64,000 bases of DNA from Parelaphostrongylus tenuis (GCA_019055375.1 JAHQIW010005386.1:248001-312000), one strand, 5' to 3'; counted from the first letter of the stretch, positions 1 through 12,708 are shown. Program-made: numbers and translations. The notes: a model not told the origin generated them from the sequence alone.

Positions 1-2810
1 AAACGGACTGAAATGAAGATCTGTACCTACAATGCAAGAACCCTCGCTCACAAATTCGGTGTAGAAGATTTATTGATTAAAGCAAGAAGGATAAGCTACG
101 ACGTCATTGGCCTGCCTGACACGAGAAGGCGCCATCCTTTTACGGTGTTTATGACACCGGAGAAGAACTGTTCCTTGGAACATGCGATAGCAGAGGTGTC
201 GCTGGCATTGGCGTCCTCGTCAAATCGAAGTTGACCGTGAACACCGATTCATTTGAACAACTAACATCCTGTATTAGGCGATTACGGTTGGAACGATGTG
301 GTTCAATGCCGGCTTTGATCGTCTTCGTTGCTTACGCACCAACATTAAGCTATGACGAAGACGAAGTCGAAGCGTTCTATATGGACCTCGGAAAATTCTT
401 TAGAGAAGATCATACATCTCTCAAGGTCACTGTCGGAGATTTTAACGCGAAAATTGGACCTAGAAGAACGTCTGAAGAACGTCAAATAGGGACCTACAGA
501 CTAGATGGAATGAACAGGGTGAGAGACTATCGAAGTTTATCATGGCGACCCAAACCATCCATGCTAACCGCAATTCCAAAATCCTTTTTCTCAGCGATGG
601 ACGTGGGAGTATCTCAATGGAGAGTATCATAACGAAATAGACTACATTTTAGTGAATCGAAAGTTTTGCCTATCCGATGTCGCTGTTGTTCCTAAGTTCT
701 ACACGGGATCAGACCATCGTCTCCTTTGCGCAACGTTCCGTTTTTCGAGAAAAGGAGAGAGAGCCATTGAATTCAAACAACGAAGTTCTAAAACTACCAT
801 AAACTGGGAAGCATCCAAATCGTTAGTCGGCTCCTGGGAAGATATCGTTGTCGACCACATCGACAAAGAATACGACTGGCTCGTTGAGTATCTTCACGTT
901 AGCGCTGTAAAAGCCGAGAGACCTAAAGTCACAAAGAGACGCTTGCCTCCGCAGACACTGAGGTGATACGTCAACGTGGAATCGCACGAGCTACAGGCAA
1001 CCAAAATCTTACGTCCGGTCTTGCGAAGCGCTGCAGAGAAGCGATAAGAGAAGACCTCAGAAAGAGACGAGGAGCGGCACTCCGATGTCCTGATGGGACA
1101 CTTACAACTTCCAGAAAGGCTATAAAGAAAATCATCCACCAGTGCTACTCGGATTTTTTCGCTTGCCATCCTTTTACCGTCATAAAATTTAAAAGAGGAT
1201 GAATATGTCGTTCCACCGGTCCTCCTTTGCGAAATCCGATATGCTATATCGTCGGTGAACAACAGAACAACACCCCATCTAGACAGGATTAGCCCAGAGC
1301 ACCTGAAGAACCTGCCGCCAGTTCTCATCAACACTCTGGCTCGGCTCCTCACTCGCTACCTGTCAGATTGCAAGGTCCCCATTCACTGGAAAACCAGAAA
1401 GACTGTATTGTTGTTCAAAAACGGAGACCTTCACGACACAGGCAATTATTGCCCAATCTGGCTTGCTGTCCAGTGTCTATAAATTCTCTACTCCAGTCAT
1501 CTTATATACGATTGACAGAACACTAGACGAAGGACAGCCGTGCGTACAAGCAGGGTTTCGAAAAGGATTCAGCACCATAGACCACATTCACACGATTACA
1601 AGACTCATTAAAGTTTCACGAGAGTACAAACAACCACTCTGTCTCACTTTCATCGATCTGAAGAAAGTCTTTGATTCGGTGGAAACAGAGGCGGTTGTAG
1701 AGGCTCTGGATAACCAGGGCGTCCCTACTCGGTACAAAATGATTCTTCCTGAGCTTTATAAATATTCCGCGACCAAGATATCTCCATTCTGCAACGACAT
1801 CACCATTGACGTAAGAAAGGGGGTTCGACAAGGCGATACAATTTCGCCAAAATTATTCACTGTCACCCTCCCAAATGTCATGCGAACATTAGAATGGGAC
1901 AATGGGAGTGAAAATCGACGGACGACAATTAAACCATGTTCGCTTCGGTGATAATGTCGTCCTCATAACACCAAGCATCAGCCAAGCGGAACGAATGTTG
2001 ACCGATTGTGGTAACGCCTCTTGAAAGATTGGTCTTCAACTAAATCTAACGAAAACAATGTTCATGAGGAACGGATGTGTTTTGAATGCCCCATTCACGC
2101 TCAACGGAACTAAAATCTTTAATTGCTCGAGTTACATCTAACTAGGGCGTGAAATCAAATTGATGAACGACCTAGCTCCAGAGTTGAGCAGGAGGAAAGG
2201 AGCGGCTCTGGGAACGTTTAAGAGAGTCGAAGATGTAGTGAAGAGGAACAAGAACATCTGACTCCGTGCCTACCTTTTCGACTCGACGGTTATCCCTGCC
2301 CTAACGTATGCAGCAGGAACCTGGTCGCTACGTAAGCAGGATGAAAGATCACTTGGCGTTATCGAACGCGCAGTCGAAAGGTCGATGCTAGGAGTTTCCC
2401 TCATCTCGCAAATGAGAGAAAGGATCCGAAGTTCCGACCTACGTCAGCGATAGCAAATCAGAGACGCCGTTCTAAACGCCAGGATATCGAATATAAGGTG
2501 AACCGGACACGTGATGCGCTTGAACGACAACCGATGGACGAGAGCCATTACCGAGTGGATCTATCGGGACAGCAAGCGCTCTACAGGAAGACCACCAACC
2601 CGATGGTCCGATTTCTTTACGAAAAAACTAGAAGAAAGATATGATGCTCAGTGGGTCCCTAGAGCGAGCAGGACCTACTGGGCTATTCTTGCACGCGATA
2701 GGGAAAATTGGAAGTGTTGCTGGTACCCGCTCGAGTCATTCGACGATCAACGGGACGACAGGTGATACAGGTGATATAGATTAGTATGGACAGCCGGAGA
2801 TATTTTTCCT
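1..2810 (+). mobile_element. Decayed RTE-clade non-LTR retrotransposon
   Basis: The element once encoded an APE-type endonuclease followed by a reverse transcriptase. Endonuclease signs are an N-terminal MKICTYNARTLA, DVIGLPDTRRR (the usual catalytic Glu of ETRR is Asp here), VGDFNAKIG near 440 and GSDHRLLCATF near 690. Reverse transcriptase signs are FIDLKKVFDSVE near 1650 and VRQGDTISPKLF near 1815. The catalytic FADD box reads FGDN near 1940, so polymerase activity is lost. A C-terminal piece (2511-2765) ends in a Trp/Cys-rich stretch, then a short GATACAG/GATATAG tail. The reading frame breaks near 230, 635, 965, 1470 and 1950, with in-frame stops between 2020 and 2460. The left edge may be cut by the window. 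RTE assignment rests on domain order and motifs; exact subfamily is not determined. Confidence 0.88.
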
Positions 2811-3421
2811 GTTAAGATCAAGAGAGAGCTCTTGAAAATGCATATCTTGCTTGTGGATCTCGTTTCCTAGGATATAATCTGAAAATCAAATTGTCCACGC
2901 GCGCAATAAAAATCAGCTATAGTTGCTCTGCTTTAGTAATTTTGATGATCCGAATTGAGATCATTAGCGAAGCAAGTATGATGTAGTTTTCCGTCTCATT
3001 GTCACATCAATAAAAGAAAATAATGTTTTTGAGGGCATTGCTCAAAAGTTTCAATGAAGTCTTAGCCTCGTCACGCTAGTTTCTTTGCATCGATGATAAG
3101 GCCGCTATAGGATAGGGAACTTCTGTTCGTGAAATTGCTGTGCAGTCCACATAGGGTCGTTGTGTACAAAAGTGATACCCTGACTGTTGGACGCCTCCAT
3201 GTCACCTGTCATAGGAACAAAATCAAGAGCCGATGATCGCTGATAATATTTATGAGATTGAAACATGGGCGACAGAAAGGCAAGGCGAGGGCTTTGGTGT
3301 TGCAGTGGGTAATTGTAAGCCCTTGAAAGGGTAAATTACCGATATAAAGACCACTTGAAATTTAAGTTTTGCTTGTATCTTAGGAGTCTTGTGGTCATAT
3401 TTACCACCATATCCTGCAATG
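2811..3421. other. Intergenic, nothing recognised
   Basis: This AT-rich stretch follows the retrotransposon 3' end. I see no coding exon, RNA gene or clear repeat match within the window. Confidence 0.5.
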
Positions 3422-3725
3422 AGAGCGCATGTAGCACAGTGGCTAGAGGTGCCTGCGTCGCACACAGGGTCGATGGTTCGACCTCGCGCTCATGGCTCTC
3501 CAAGCCGTTCATCCTTTCGGAGTTTGTAAAATGGTACCACACTGGTCGCAACTTCTCTGGGAGGATAAACACAACTGACTCGAAACAGCTGGAGGCTACT
3601 GCGAGTTAGTGTAATGGTCATATATGCATTCAGTCACCTCAAACGAAGTTAAAAATTGAAGACGGATGCATGGCACATCCCTCAGGGATCAATCGACGCC
3701 GAAGCTGTATCCCTTTCTTTTTTGA
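3422..3725 (+). mobile_element. tRNA-derived SINE-like element, family S1 (copy 1)
   Basis: The head reads like a tRNA gene: an A-box-like stretch (GTAGCACAGTGGCTAGAGG) and a B-box-like GGTTCGAC, with the acceptor halves GAGCGCA and CGCGCTC flanking. The body continues with the same order of blocks as the copies at 48699 and 55429, including a GGTACCA motif and CGCATCCCTCAGGGAT-type 3' region. The tail TATCCC/TTTCT is degraded. No clear target duplication is visible here. Confidence 0.7.
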
Positions 3726-6700
3726 TCAAGGAATAATAATTTCGAAATAGAAGTCAAGCTCTGTAAATTTAGAAGGGCTTTTCAATTTAATGAAAAAGTA
3801 TCATAGCAAAATCTTGTGCCTTATGAAAATTTAATCAGCTTTATGATTCTGCTAATGTTTGTAGTACCGAGACCTTTGTAAAATTTTGATTGTCAGCATG
3901 GATGTTTTCCGTTCATAAATGAATCTTAGTTAGAATAATTCAAATAATCACTTTGTACTCGTCAGTCAGATTGAGGAAGGTGGACATAGCACGGCCTTTG
4001 AATGAGGAAAAGATGAACTGTAAAAATCGTGAAAAAGGACAATCAACTAGTAATATGATTAAGTTTGGATTCTGTTATGGTTTTAAAATTGTGTAAGAAT
4101 AATATTTTCCTTGTTCTGTATGCTATACAAGAAGAGGTACCTTCGTCGGCATGATCTTTTCAGAAATACATCTGCGAGGTTTTCATTCCATTTTGACATC
4201 GTGTGTTAAGATGCTGATTTCATCAGAGAATTCTGCTCAGATCATTGAGTAGGCGTGTATAGCGATAGTGATAGATAATGTTTCGGCGCTTCTCCACAGT
4301 CTTGCGTCCTCAATGTGAGTTTACGTCTCGGTTGTCTTTCGAGTTGAATCATCATCGGTGGAGCACCGCAGAACTATCTGAGTAGTGGCTCAGTCATAGT
4401 AGTCATAGTAGCAGAGGTATAGTGTCATTTCATTACTAACATCAACTAAGACTTCTACAATCTACAATAACCGCTACAAATGTCTAATTCTGTACTAGTA
4501 AACACCTGATCCTATGTCGCAAAAGGAATATGCAAGAGTTCCTAATGGCATGATCAGTTGATCTAAAAAAAGGCAATTGCTCTCTGTTATGGTCGGTAAT
4601 GATTATGACTATGTAGGATTGATTTTCCGGAGAAGAAATCACTGTAACCGGTAATTAGAATAACAACCTTGTGTACATAAGAGCATTGCCGAGTGAAGTT
4701 CTTCATTCGGCGGTGCAATATCGGATAAGACTCGACTCCAACGACAACGAGACGAAGACCCACAGCGAGGACGATCAACTGTGGACAGTCGGCTTAAACC
4801 ACCAGCTTTGAAGAAAATGAAGACGTTGTAACGTTAGCCGAATACAGTTCTAAGCTTTGTTGTATTAATAAAATTGGTCCTTTTTAGTTCGGTAACACGG
4901 GATGAAGAAACAATCTCTTTCGCTGGGCGATAACGTTTTATATGAGTATTATTGAACATTCAAATGCTTAAATCTCTGGCAAGCGCGGCACGTCGCCGGT
5001 TTTTTTAAAAGACCCTGGCGAGAATTTAACCCTGAGATTATTCCAGATGTCAGTCCATTTAAAGCTACCTGCCGTTACTAATTGATGGAAATGGTCACCG
5101 ATGTGTTGTCACACTCTGTGGTTGATGAGCCCTATTCGATATAAAGAATGAATCTGAGGTAGAGTGCCGCATTATTTTTGATATTTAAACACTCTTCATT
5201 TCTATGATTTATCCGGAATCTACCAAGAGTTTTCCACACTGTCTCCTCGCAAATCACTTCTAGTTGCTCGGTATATGTTTCGTGCTGATGACTTTCTCTT
5301 GTCTTTGAGGGATAAGAAGAGAGCTAGTGTACTAGTATGTTTCTACTGTTTGGCTTCCGTATCATTTTGTGTTGTATCCAGCATTGGAGAGGTGCATTCG
5401 AATGTTCAAGAATGGCTTCATTAATAGAATGATCACCGAAGGTTATCGTGAAAGCCAAATACGCATTCATAAACTTTTATTACGCCCACATCACGATGCA
5501 TCCATCTGAGGTTTGATCATCGTCGAGCGCTTTGTACTCCAAAATTTATTGCGTTCTAAGAAGTTGATCAATTTCCGTACATTCATGGCCTTCTTTTGAA
5601 TAGTTGGCCTGTTCCAACACTCGTGTCAACAAATTGCAGCCGCGCTGAATCTATGCCTTGGTGTTTGACTAAGCACAATTCTAAATGGTACTCGAAAAGG
5701 ATTAGAACGCCATTTTGACTTTGGCCGTTTCCATGACAGGTTGCACTTGGTATTATGAATCTACTTTATTCCTTTCGATATTTCCAAGCAAACAAGTGTA
5801 CTCTATAACTTGTCACTTATAAGAAATACTGTACTTATGTGGCATGAGTGCAGCTGACAGGGTTATAAGAATAAATCTTTACAAAGCTCTAATACTAATT
5901 ATTCATTTCTCTTTTCGAAGAAGCTATGATACCTATGAAAAATTCATGATGGGCATTGCTAGAAATCCAATAACATATTCTAAGTTTTTCATGAGATCTG
6001 TTATAGCGCTCCTAGTGCTAGATGTACGTTTGCGCTTGATTTACTGAGAAGAAATGAGGAGAATTTGACACCTCTACCGCTTACCGTGGTTCTTCGTCAT
6101 GACACGGCTTTGTACTATGGCAGCATTCCAACCGTTGCTACTTACTTATGTGCTAAAGGAAACTTTTGTTTACACATAGTAGTGATGTTCTAATCAAAAT
6201 TCATTTTATTTGACCGCCTGTTGCGGTGGTATGAAGCTAAATTGTTGGGTATAGTGATGCTTTATTTGTACAGAATTTGAGTAGGGGCAGCAATACACCA
6301 TATGGAATCTACTATGTGTTTTTCAGAGATTTTCTGTAAACTAGATTCATCAGCAAATTTCATTTCATAGAGGAAATCCTAAAGGTGAAATTCTCTCATT
6401 GTTCCAAGATATATGCAGTTTGTGCCAAACTCCGGATGTGTTTATGAAATTTTGAACACTGTAGTCTTCAAGTCCACATCGGCTATTTTGTCAAGGTGTT
6501 AGGTGTTCTATGAATTCCATCACTTTTTGATGTTTCCTCAAAAGAGTGACCATCTAAACGATCCGTCAACTAAAGTGAGCCTAAGCAACACTAATGCTTG
6601 GAGAGTTTTCTTGAGGATATTAACCAGATATTAAAGTTTACTCTATATAGTTTCCTCCATAGTTCTGCCTAATCTGTCTCACTAATTACTGAGTCACTTT
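3726..6700. other. Gene-free AT-rich stretch
   Basis: No exon-like open frame with credible splice sites was recognised. Short open frames (for example 5844-6047) show no family motif. I found no match to the repeat families seen elsewhere in the window. Confidence 0.45.
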
Positions 6701-6702
6701 AG

Positions 6703-7526
6703 ATGGTAATCTCAACAATTTCTTTGGACGTTGAAGGAGTTCTCTTCAAGACATCGATTACGACATTGACATCTGTGAAAGGCAGTTATTTTGAGCAACT
6801 GCTGCAGAATGACTGGAAAGAAAGACTTGACACGGTACATTTCCATTCGTTAACCCACAAATTGTGCACAGTCATTATCATATATCTGTCTTTTTAAGAT
6901 TTTATTGGTTCCCAATATGATTTTTAGTTTCATAGCACGTTTTTTCCCAAGCCTTGTTCACTTTTTTTCGCTTATGTATTTACGACACAACTCAAAAATT
7001 TCATAATTCTGATTCAAAAGAAATATGCAATTTCCTAAGATAAAAATTTCAACTTTTTGTTCGAAATTATTACAGATTCGAAACGTAATCGGTTTCAGAA
7101 CGGAAATTTGTTCATCGATCGTGATTCAACAATTTTTCCTCTCATACTAAATTACATGCGAGATGGCAGCATTCCATTACCGAAAGACGAATACTATCTG
7201 GAAAGAATTCTTCGAGAATCAATGTGACGTTCATATTTATTTTTACTCATTTTCGCAAATCACAGAATCGTACTCAACTCTCGAGAACGAAACGTTTTGA
7301 GGATAATAAGATTAGTCTCAAGAACAAAATTTTAGAATAATTATGTTGCAAAGTTAAGAATGAGGTATACATGAGTTTATTCGAGAGAAAGGTGCTTGTT
7401 ATAGGTTCTTCAAACTGAATAGACTTTCCGAAGAAATACGAAGAAGAATCGTCCTGATGGGTATCAAAGGCAGGAAATCAACATCCAAACATGTGTACGT
7501 TATATTGAAAAATTACGTCTCTTGAC
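6703..7526 (+). CDS. BTB/POZ (T1, KCTD-like) domain gene, short or partial
   Basis: Three exons splice in frame. Exon a, 6703-6834, begins at an ATG directly after a TTTAG acceptor and encodes ISLDVEGVLFKTSITTL, matching the first beta strands of a T1/BTB domain, where families usually show NVGG. Exon b, 7099-7223, encodes GNLFIDRDSTIFPLILNYMR then DGSIPLP, the most diagnostic block of KCTD and Kv tetramerisation domains. Exon c starts at 7405, joins as AT|G and gives FFKLNRLSEEIRRR, ending at a stop at 7524-7526 unless another intron lies there. KCTD proteins commonly act as oligomeric cullin-3 adaptors; that role is inferred from the family only. The protein is about 115 residues, so it may be a fragment or a gene with missing exons. 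Confidence 0.65.
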
Positions 7527-7883
7527 CTTGTAATCTCAAAAGCTCAAAAACTAAGGTTCTACTTTTCATCCCTTAGTCTATGAGCTAAGCGAAAACTGTT
7601 GCTTATAGTCAACATCGCACCTCTCTCTTTGATTATTGATAATTGCTGATTTTGTTATTTGGACACATAACGGCAGATGTGCATTAATTTCAACGCGCAT
7701 GCCCGCAATCAATTGCTTTATTAAAACATGTCATCTATTATATAACAAAGCAAATCAGCTCAGAATGAACCTATGAAAGTGGTATAACTGCATTCTTTTC
7801 AGCTACATTTTTGCTAATCTACTGAGGTGAAATTGTGATCATGCTCCACGAAAAAAATTTGCAATAGATCGTGTTAAGCAAAA
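7527..7883. other. Short intergenic stretch
   Basis: Nothing recognised beyond possible 3' flank of the BTB gene. Confidence 0.4.
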
Positions 7884-8041
7884 GTTCGACCTCAGACGGG
7901 AGTTGAACCCGCGTTCCATCCATACTGAGGGCATAGGGGTAGCACGCGCTCTTGGTAGAGGTAAACGCGCATAGGGGTAGCACGCGCTCTTGGTAGAGGT
8001 AAACGCGACGCGGGTTTAACTTCCGTCTGAGGTCGAATGTT
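7884..8041. repeat. Inverted pair of S3 tRNA-like heads around a perfect 38-bp tandem duplication
   Basis: The left arm (7884-7914) contains GACCTCAGACGGGAGTT and the right arm (8009-8041) contains its reverse complement, so the ends can pair. Between them a 38-bp unit (GCATAGGGGTAGCACGCG and onward) occurs twice back to back without mismatch, 7931-7968 and 7969-8006. The arms match the B-box-bearing head of family S3 found at 26.1, 57.7 and 58.2 kb. Confidence 0.75.
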
Positions 8042-8583
8042 TGCTTACCTCAGTTTCCTTAGGTGCATTTGAAACATTCTGGAATGTTAAAATTATTCAT
8101 GGCCAAGCTGGATTTATAAGTCACTAAATAAATGCATAACTTTTACTAAAGCCACACTTTATTCAATGATTTATTTCGCTGCACACAAGTTTTTTCTTGA
8201 ATTTTTTGCAGTTATTCTTTAGCCATCTTCTCAACAGTTTTCCCTTTGATTTTCGCAAAAAAAGCCTCGTAATAAAAGAAACATTGATAACAAAGAGAAG
8301 GCAGTTAAACTAGGCGGAAGCGTCCGCATTAGTCACACCACAGAATGCTACGAATATTTCAGGGAAAAAATGCGTGCTTTTGGAGACGTGACATCTCGTT
8401 TGTGTTTTGAAGTATAATTTTGCCTCTAGTTCCTATGAGTTCAAACTACAAATAACTTTGGAAGCGGACAATATTCAGGGAAAAAAATTTATAGAGCCGA
8501 AAGAATCAGCAGAGCCTCAAACATCATCGAGTTATCAACTTCAAGACACTCTAGTGATCGAAAATGATCTTTTGTTCAAAAAA
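8042..8583. other. Intergenic, nothing recognised
   Basis: A 60-codon open frame at 8407-8589 has no recognisable domain. No other structure seen. Confidence 0.4.
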
Positions 8584-8862
8584 TCGTGAAGTGTGGAACA
8601 GAGTTGCCGTGCAATACACACATGATCGTTGGTTCGATTTTGCGCCTTGAGATCATTGGGCTTTCTGTCCTTCTCAGTTAGGTAAAATAATACCAGCCAT
8701 GTCTGGGAGGCTTGCAACGCTGTTTTAGTCTATTGCCAGGCCATTGCAAATGATTGTCTGGGCTAGATGCTTTCCACGAACCTTATCAATGTTTGATGAA
8801 GTGTAATGCGTGGTGCATCCCTTGAGAACTGATCAACTATAAAGGCTCTGACCTTTTCATCT
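8584..8862 (+). mobile_element. Degenerate S1 SINE-like copy
   Basis: The B-box-like GGTTCGAT, a GGTAAAATAATACCAG block, and a 3' part with GGTGCATCCCTTGAG keep the order of the intact S1 copies at 48699 and 55429, but divergence is high. The S1 tRNA-like acceptor pairing is no longer clear. Confidence 0.5.
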
Positions 8863-10139
8863 TTTTTTTCGAAAAACCGACATCGAGCGTCAAATGCTAT
8901 TCCTGGTAGGCAGCATGCGATATAATATCAAAAGAGGGGTAATGACTTAACCTTTTCCCAGAGAAATCTACCACAATTTGCTTGGCACCTTCCATTTTAT
9001 GCGCTTTCTCCATTCGACAGGAACACGATATGTAAATGCATTGAAATCATATTTTTGTAAATGTAACAAAATCATGTTTTGTATGTTCTCTATGGGGATC
9101 TTGTGAAAACCGCGGTGAACTGGTTTCTTATGGCAGTCGTTCACCTGTTCTAATTTCCAAGAAGCAAAGAAGGAAATAAAAACCAATCACACGCTAAGTG
9201 ATTATGATGAGGGAGCAGTAGTGCGTAAATTCATAGTGTTCATACAGGGCGCAATGCGTTCAACGACAGGAAAAAAAATGCTAAGTTGCCCAAGTGTGGC
9301 ATTGAAACAGAAGCTATACGTGTATTAGAAGCTCCGACCATTGCGCCTACCTGCCCTCCAAACTCGTGATTGGAGATTATAGTTTTCACACAACAAATCT
9401 CAATACCGAAAAGACTTTTTTCATTCACCTAAGCTCTGGCAGCTTAATATCGCACAACCAAGAAGGTCTTCATACCCCTCCATTCAAACAGCTATATGTC
9501 AGCCTACAATACCATGTTGCCTAACATGATGTTTGCACTATGTGCACCTAAAAATAGATTATATTCCCAGCTGTTATGGAAATATTGTTGTAAAATTAAT
9601 CTTAATACGCATAAAATTAGTACATGAAAAGTTTTTCCTGGGTTTAGTTTGACCGATTTCCTTCTATCAAAATTAGAAAGCAATCTTATTATATCTACGA
9701 TACATCTCAAAACAAAGTATGAGAACGTTTTTAGCCGCCTTCTACAAGGTTTGATCGATTCTTCCAAATCAACAGTTTGGCACCCACCCGTGTATTGGTG
9801 TTTTCACCATAATTCTTCAGCTTATGACCCCTGTGATAAGGAGCAAATGGTCGAAAAATTGGCACAGATGATGAGAACACGCCGCAACATGCGTATCTGC
9901 CAAACTGTTGCTTTGCACGAATTGACCAAACATCGATGAAGACGACTGAAACATTCTTAGGCTATATATAAGGTGCACAGATATAAGTCCCTCGTTTTTT
10001 TTTTGCTGTAAAATAGTAAAAATAAAAGCATGCAAATTATTTTTCTTGTTTAACATGAGTTAAAAACACTATTTATTTGTATGTTTTCAAACACAAAATA
10101 TTTTGTACGGTAGTATTATAGGGCTTAGAGGATGACAAC
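8863..10139. other. Gene-free stretch with anonymous open frames
   Basis: Open frames at 9504-9767 (minus) and 9649-9939 (plus) overlap each other and show no convincing domain. A palindromic AGCTCTGGCAGCT-like segment near 9430 was not pursued. Nothing further supported. Confidence 0.35.
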
Positions 10140-10249
10140 TTTTGTACCCAAGAACGTCATTTGTGAGAACTCTCCTTTGCAAATTTTTCAACAAAATTAG
10201 TTGGAATTGCTTGGTTTTGGTAACGTTCAATTGCGCATTCTCTTACGAA

Positions 10250-10690
10250 CATCTTAATATAGAACTTGCCTATGCTTGCTTCAAGATGGAACTGTTGTCG
10301 GAACAGATTCGTTTGCTACACATGCACGAATGGCGCGCAAGAACGAATGCTAGTGAAGCGACGCACAAGATTGATAGAGCTCGGATCAGCTCCAAGTTAG
10401 AGCAAGTATAGGTAAAATGTATACCAAAATGTTTGCAAGAAAATGCGCAGTTAAACAGTATCGAAATCCTGCAATTTTATTGCAAAAATCATATTAAAAA
10501 GCCAACGGCACAAACTTTTCAATTTTGCTGCACGATAACGCTCGATTTCACGTTGCAAAACCGATTGAAAGCGTCATGAAAAGAGCCGAGGTGAGAAGTT
10601 TTGAGAGGTTTTACCTTACTCCTCCTCTCCCAACATTGCACCATCAGATTATTACTCAAATTACCAAATTGTAATCACAAATTAGCATAT
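10250..10690 (+). pseudogene. Internally deleted mariner transposase remnant (M1)
   Basis: Residues MELLSEQIRLLHMHEWRART resemble the start of a mariner transposase, followed by NASEATHKIDRA, the helix-turn-helix entry (family form AAEAARNINxA). About 130 bp on, a second frame encodes ILLHDNARFHVAKPI, the catalytic-domain block HDNARPH around the second Asp of the mariner D,D34D triad, then a decayed PPLP segment. The centre of the gene is missing. The same deletion structure is present at 43593-43880, which suggests a non-autonomous deletion derivative that itself spread. Confidence 0.7.
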
Positions 10691-10749
10691 TGAAAGTAAT
10701 GGCGTTTTTCGGGTACGAAAGTCATCATCTTCAAAGTCCTATAAAGTTC

Positions 10750-12340
10750 ATCTCGTAAAATAATTTGTACACATAAAACAGCCTTTCTAACACACTTTTG
10801 AACAAAAAAATTTGCGCATTTTTTATTTTCACTAATATTACACAAAAAACGGCGGAGTTATGTCTGTATACCTGTTATGAAAGTTTTAACGGAGTTCATA
10901 ATGAATAGTCGATAAAAAGAAAGTATTAGATTGCAAAATATCTTCAATTCACAAATATATGTCTAAAAATATCATTAGGGAAATGAATCTCAAGAGTTTT
11001 CTAACATTAATTATAACGTATACCTCTAATAACAGCGTTACGTTCCAGATATGATTTTCAAGATACCAGCAGTCAATCAACAAATTCCACAATTGAAAGA
11101 GAAACAGCAACAAGCACTGTGAAGCAGATCTCTCGTAAGTAGTAGAATGACCAAAAATTGAGAGTTGAATCTCAGGAACTCTGGCAAAAAGGCACCCTAA
11201 TTCAATTGCGCATAGGAACTGCCACGATCTCAGTTATCGAGCTGTTTGTTGGCAGGTAGAAAATCACATTAATGTAGTAACCTTAAACTTAGCATCTGGT
11301 GTATCTGTGTCAAGAAGCCCAAACATGACTATGTTTTCCTTAGGCGTGTGCGTTCTCCCTACGCCATCAAGGATCCTCCTTCTGCTTTCTCACAATCGTG
11401 TTCTAAATGTGAGCGATAACGGTTACTAGTCACCCGTCCAGTGGTATTGGGCTAGGGATCACAAGTCGGCATTGACTTTTATTTGCTATCTAGATCATTT
11501 TTTGAGCCGTGAGATACAACCGCAGGATTGCTAAGATAGGACCAAAACTTGAGATATAAACGCTTTTAACTTGATCGGGTTTAATGCCGATTTTGCTTCC
11601 TGTATCAATCCCACTAGTGAGTGACTGCTAAGAATCGCTGATTACGGTTGGAACGCAGTTAGGAGAAAGCCAGAGCAAGGGGTTCAACGGTGCATGTGAA
11701 TGCGCACTCCTCAGCAAAGAATGTTCATTTTGAGTCTGTCAAAGAAGCATCAGTTTCCAATATTTCTCATATCTTAACATTATTGTGGTAATATCTCACA
11801 TTTATCCGTGACCTTAAAAAATAACCAGTGATCAAAATCAGCACTATAATAGTATAGTTCTTACATTCAGCTTCTTTGGAATCTTTTTCATTGAATACAG
11901 TCAACTAGAACATCCTTACACGTTCCTTATCAAAGCGCCCTTTGTTTAGCTCTCAGAATATCGACAACTTCCGAGGCGCCGTTGGTGCCGGCACGACGTA
12001 AAGGGAAAGGAAAATGTCCTGAATCCATCAGCCTGCCACGAAATTTCGCGTGAGTTCAGCAGTTTCCCGCTTTATTGACGCCATGAATTAACTTCTCCCT
12101 GTTGTTAATAGAGATGTTCTACGATGGAAAGAAGATATTAATTAGGAAAGCAACTTCAGTCTTCTATGAACGCTTCTAGAGCTTGATAAAGATGAGATGA
12201 AATTGATCATCGATCGCATTCGCCATAGAGTGCTTTCTCATCTTCATGAATAATACGTCAGCTTATTGTATTGTTTTCGTCGTCAAAAAGTGGATTTATT
12301 GATCAAAGAAAACCACAAGAACAAACTTCATAAGCTTGCA
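10750..12340. other. Gene-free AT-rich stretch
   Basis: No exon, RNA gene or repeat shared with the rest of the window was recognised. Confidence 0.4.
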
Positions 12341-12705
12341 CTATAACAGACCACATGACATGTTGGCTTAAATAATAATTATGAGATATGCTTAGAATTG
12401 AGCGTGGTCTTCATAAAACACTCGAAACGAAATGCATGATATATTGACGATACCAGTCAAGAGCAATTGAGTGAACAACACTGTCTGTTCGGTGATAATT
12501 TCACATGACAGACAGTGTTAAATGTTCGTCGTCGCCTATTCTTAGTAGAGGGGACTGAGCGCCCCAAGAGAATCGGTAGAAGGCGAAGGGTACCGCTTTA
12601 CTGATGACACCGTCAAGGTCGTAACACGTTTATCGGGCACTATAAGTTTGCCCCATAACAGACCACATGACATGTTGGCTCAAATAATACTTATGAGATA
12701 TAACA
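12341..12705 (+). repeat. Family A ribozyme-bearing repeat, about 1.1 units
   Basis: The block beginning CAGACCACATGACATGTTGG occurs at 12348 and again at 12660, a 312-bp period. The unit includes a perfect 12-bp hairpin (12477-12488 pairing with 12508-12519) and the decayed hammerhead at 12595-12638. Related units lie at 19.87, 32.0, 41.0 and 47.2 kb. Confidence 0.75.
12595..12638 (+). ncRNA. Decayed hammerhead ribozyme motif, family A
   Basis: The core CTGATGA (12601-12607) is present and is followed by a weak stem II (ACC/GGT). The GAAA box has become GTAA, and the palindromic ACACGTGT is ACACGTTT. The 3' stem I strand TCGGGC survives, but its 5' partner does not. It is probably inactive. 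Confidence 0.5.
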
Positions 12706-12708
12706 GAC

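Noticed and set aside
894..1352. 152-codon minus-strand open frame
   Set aside because: It is antisense to the endonuclease-to-reverse-transcriptase region of the RTE element.
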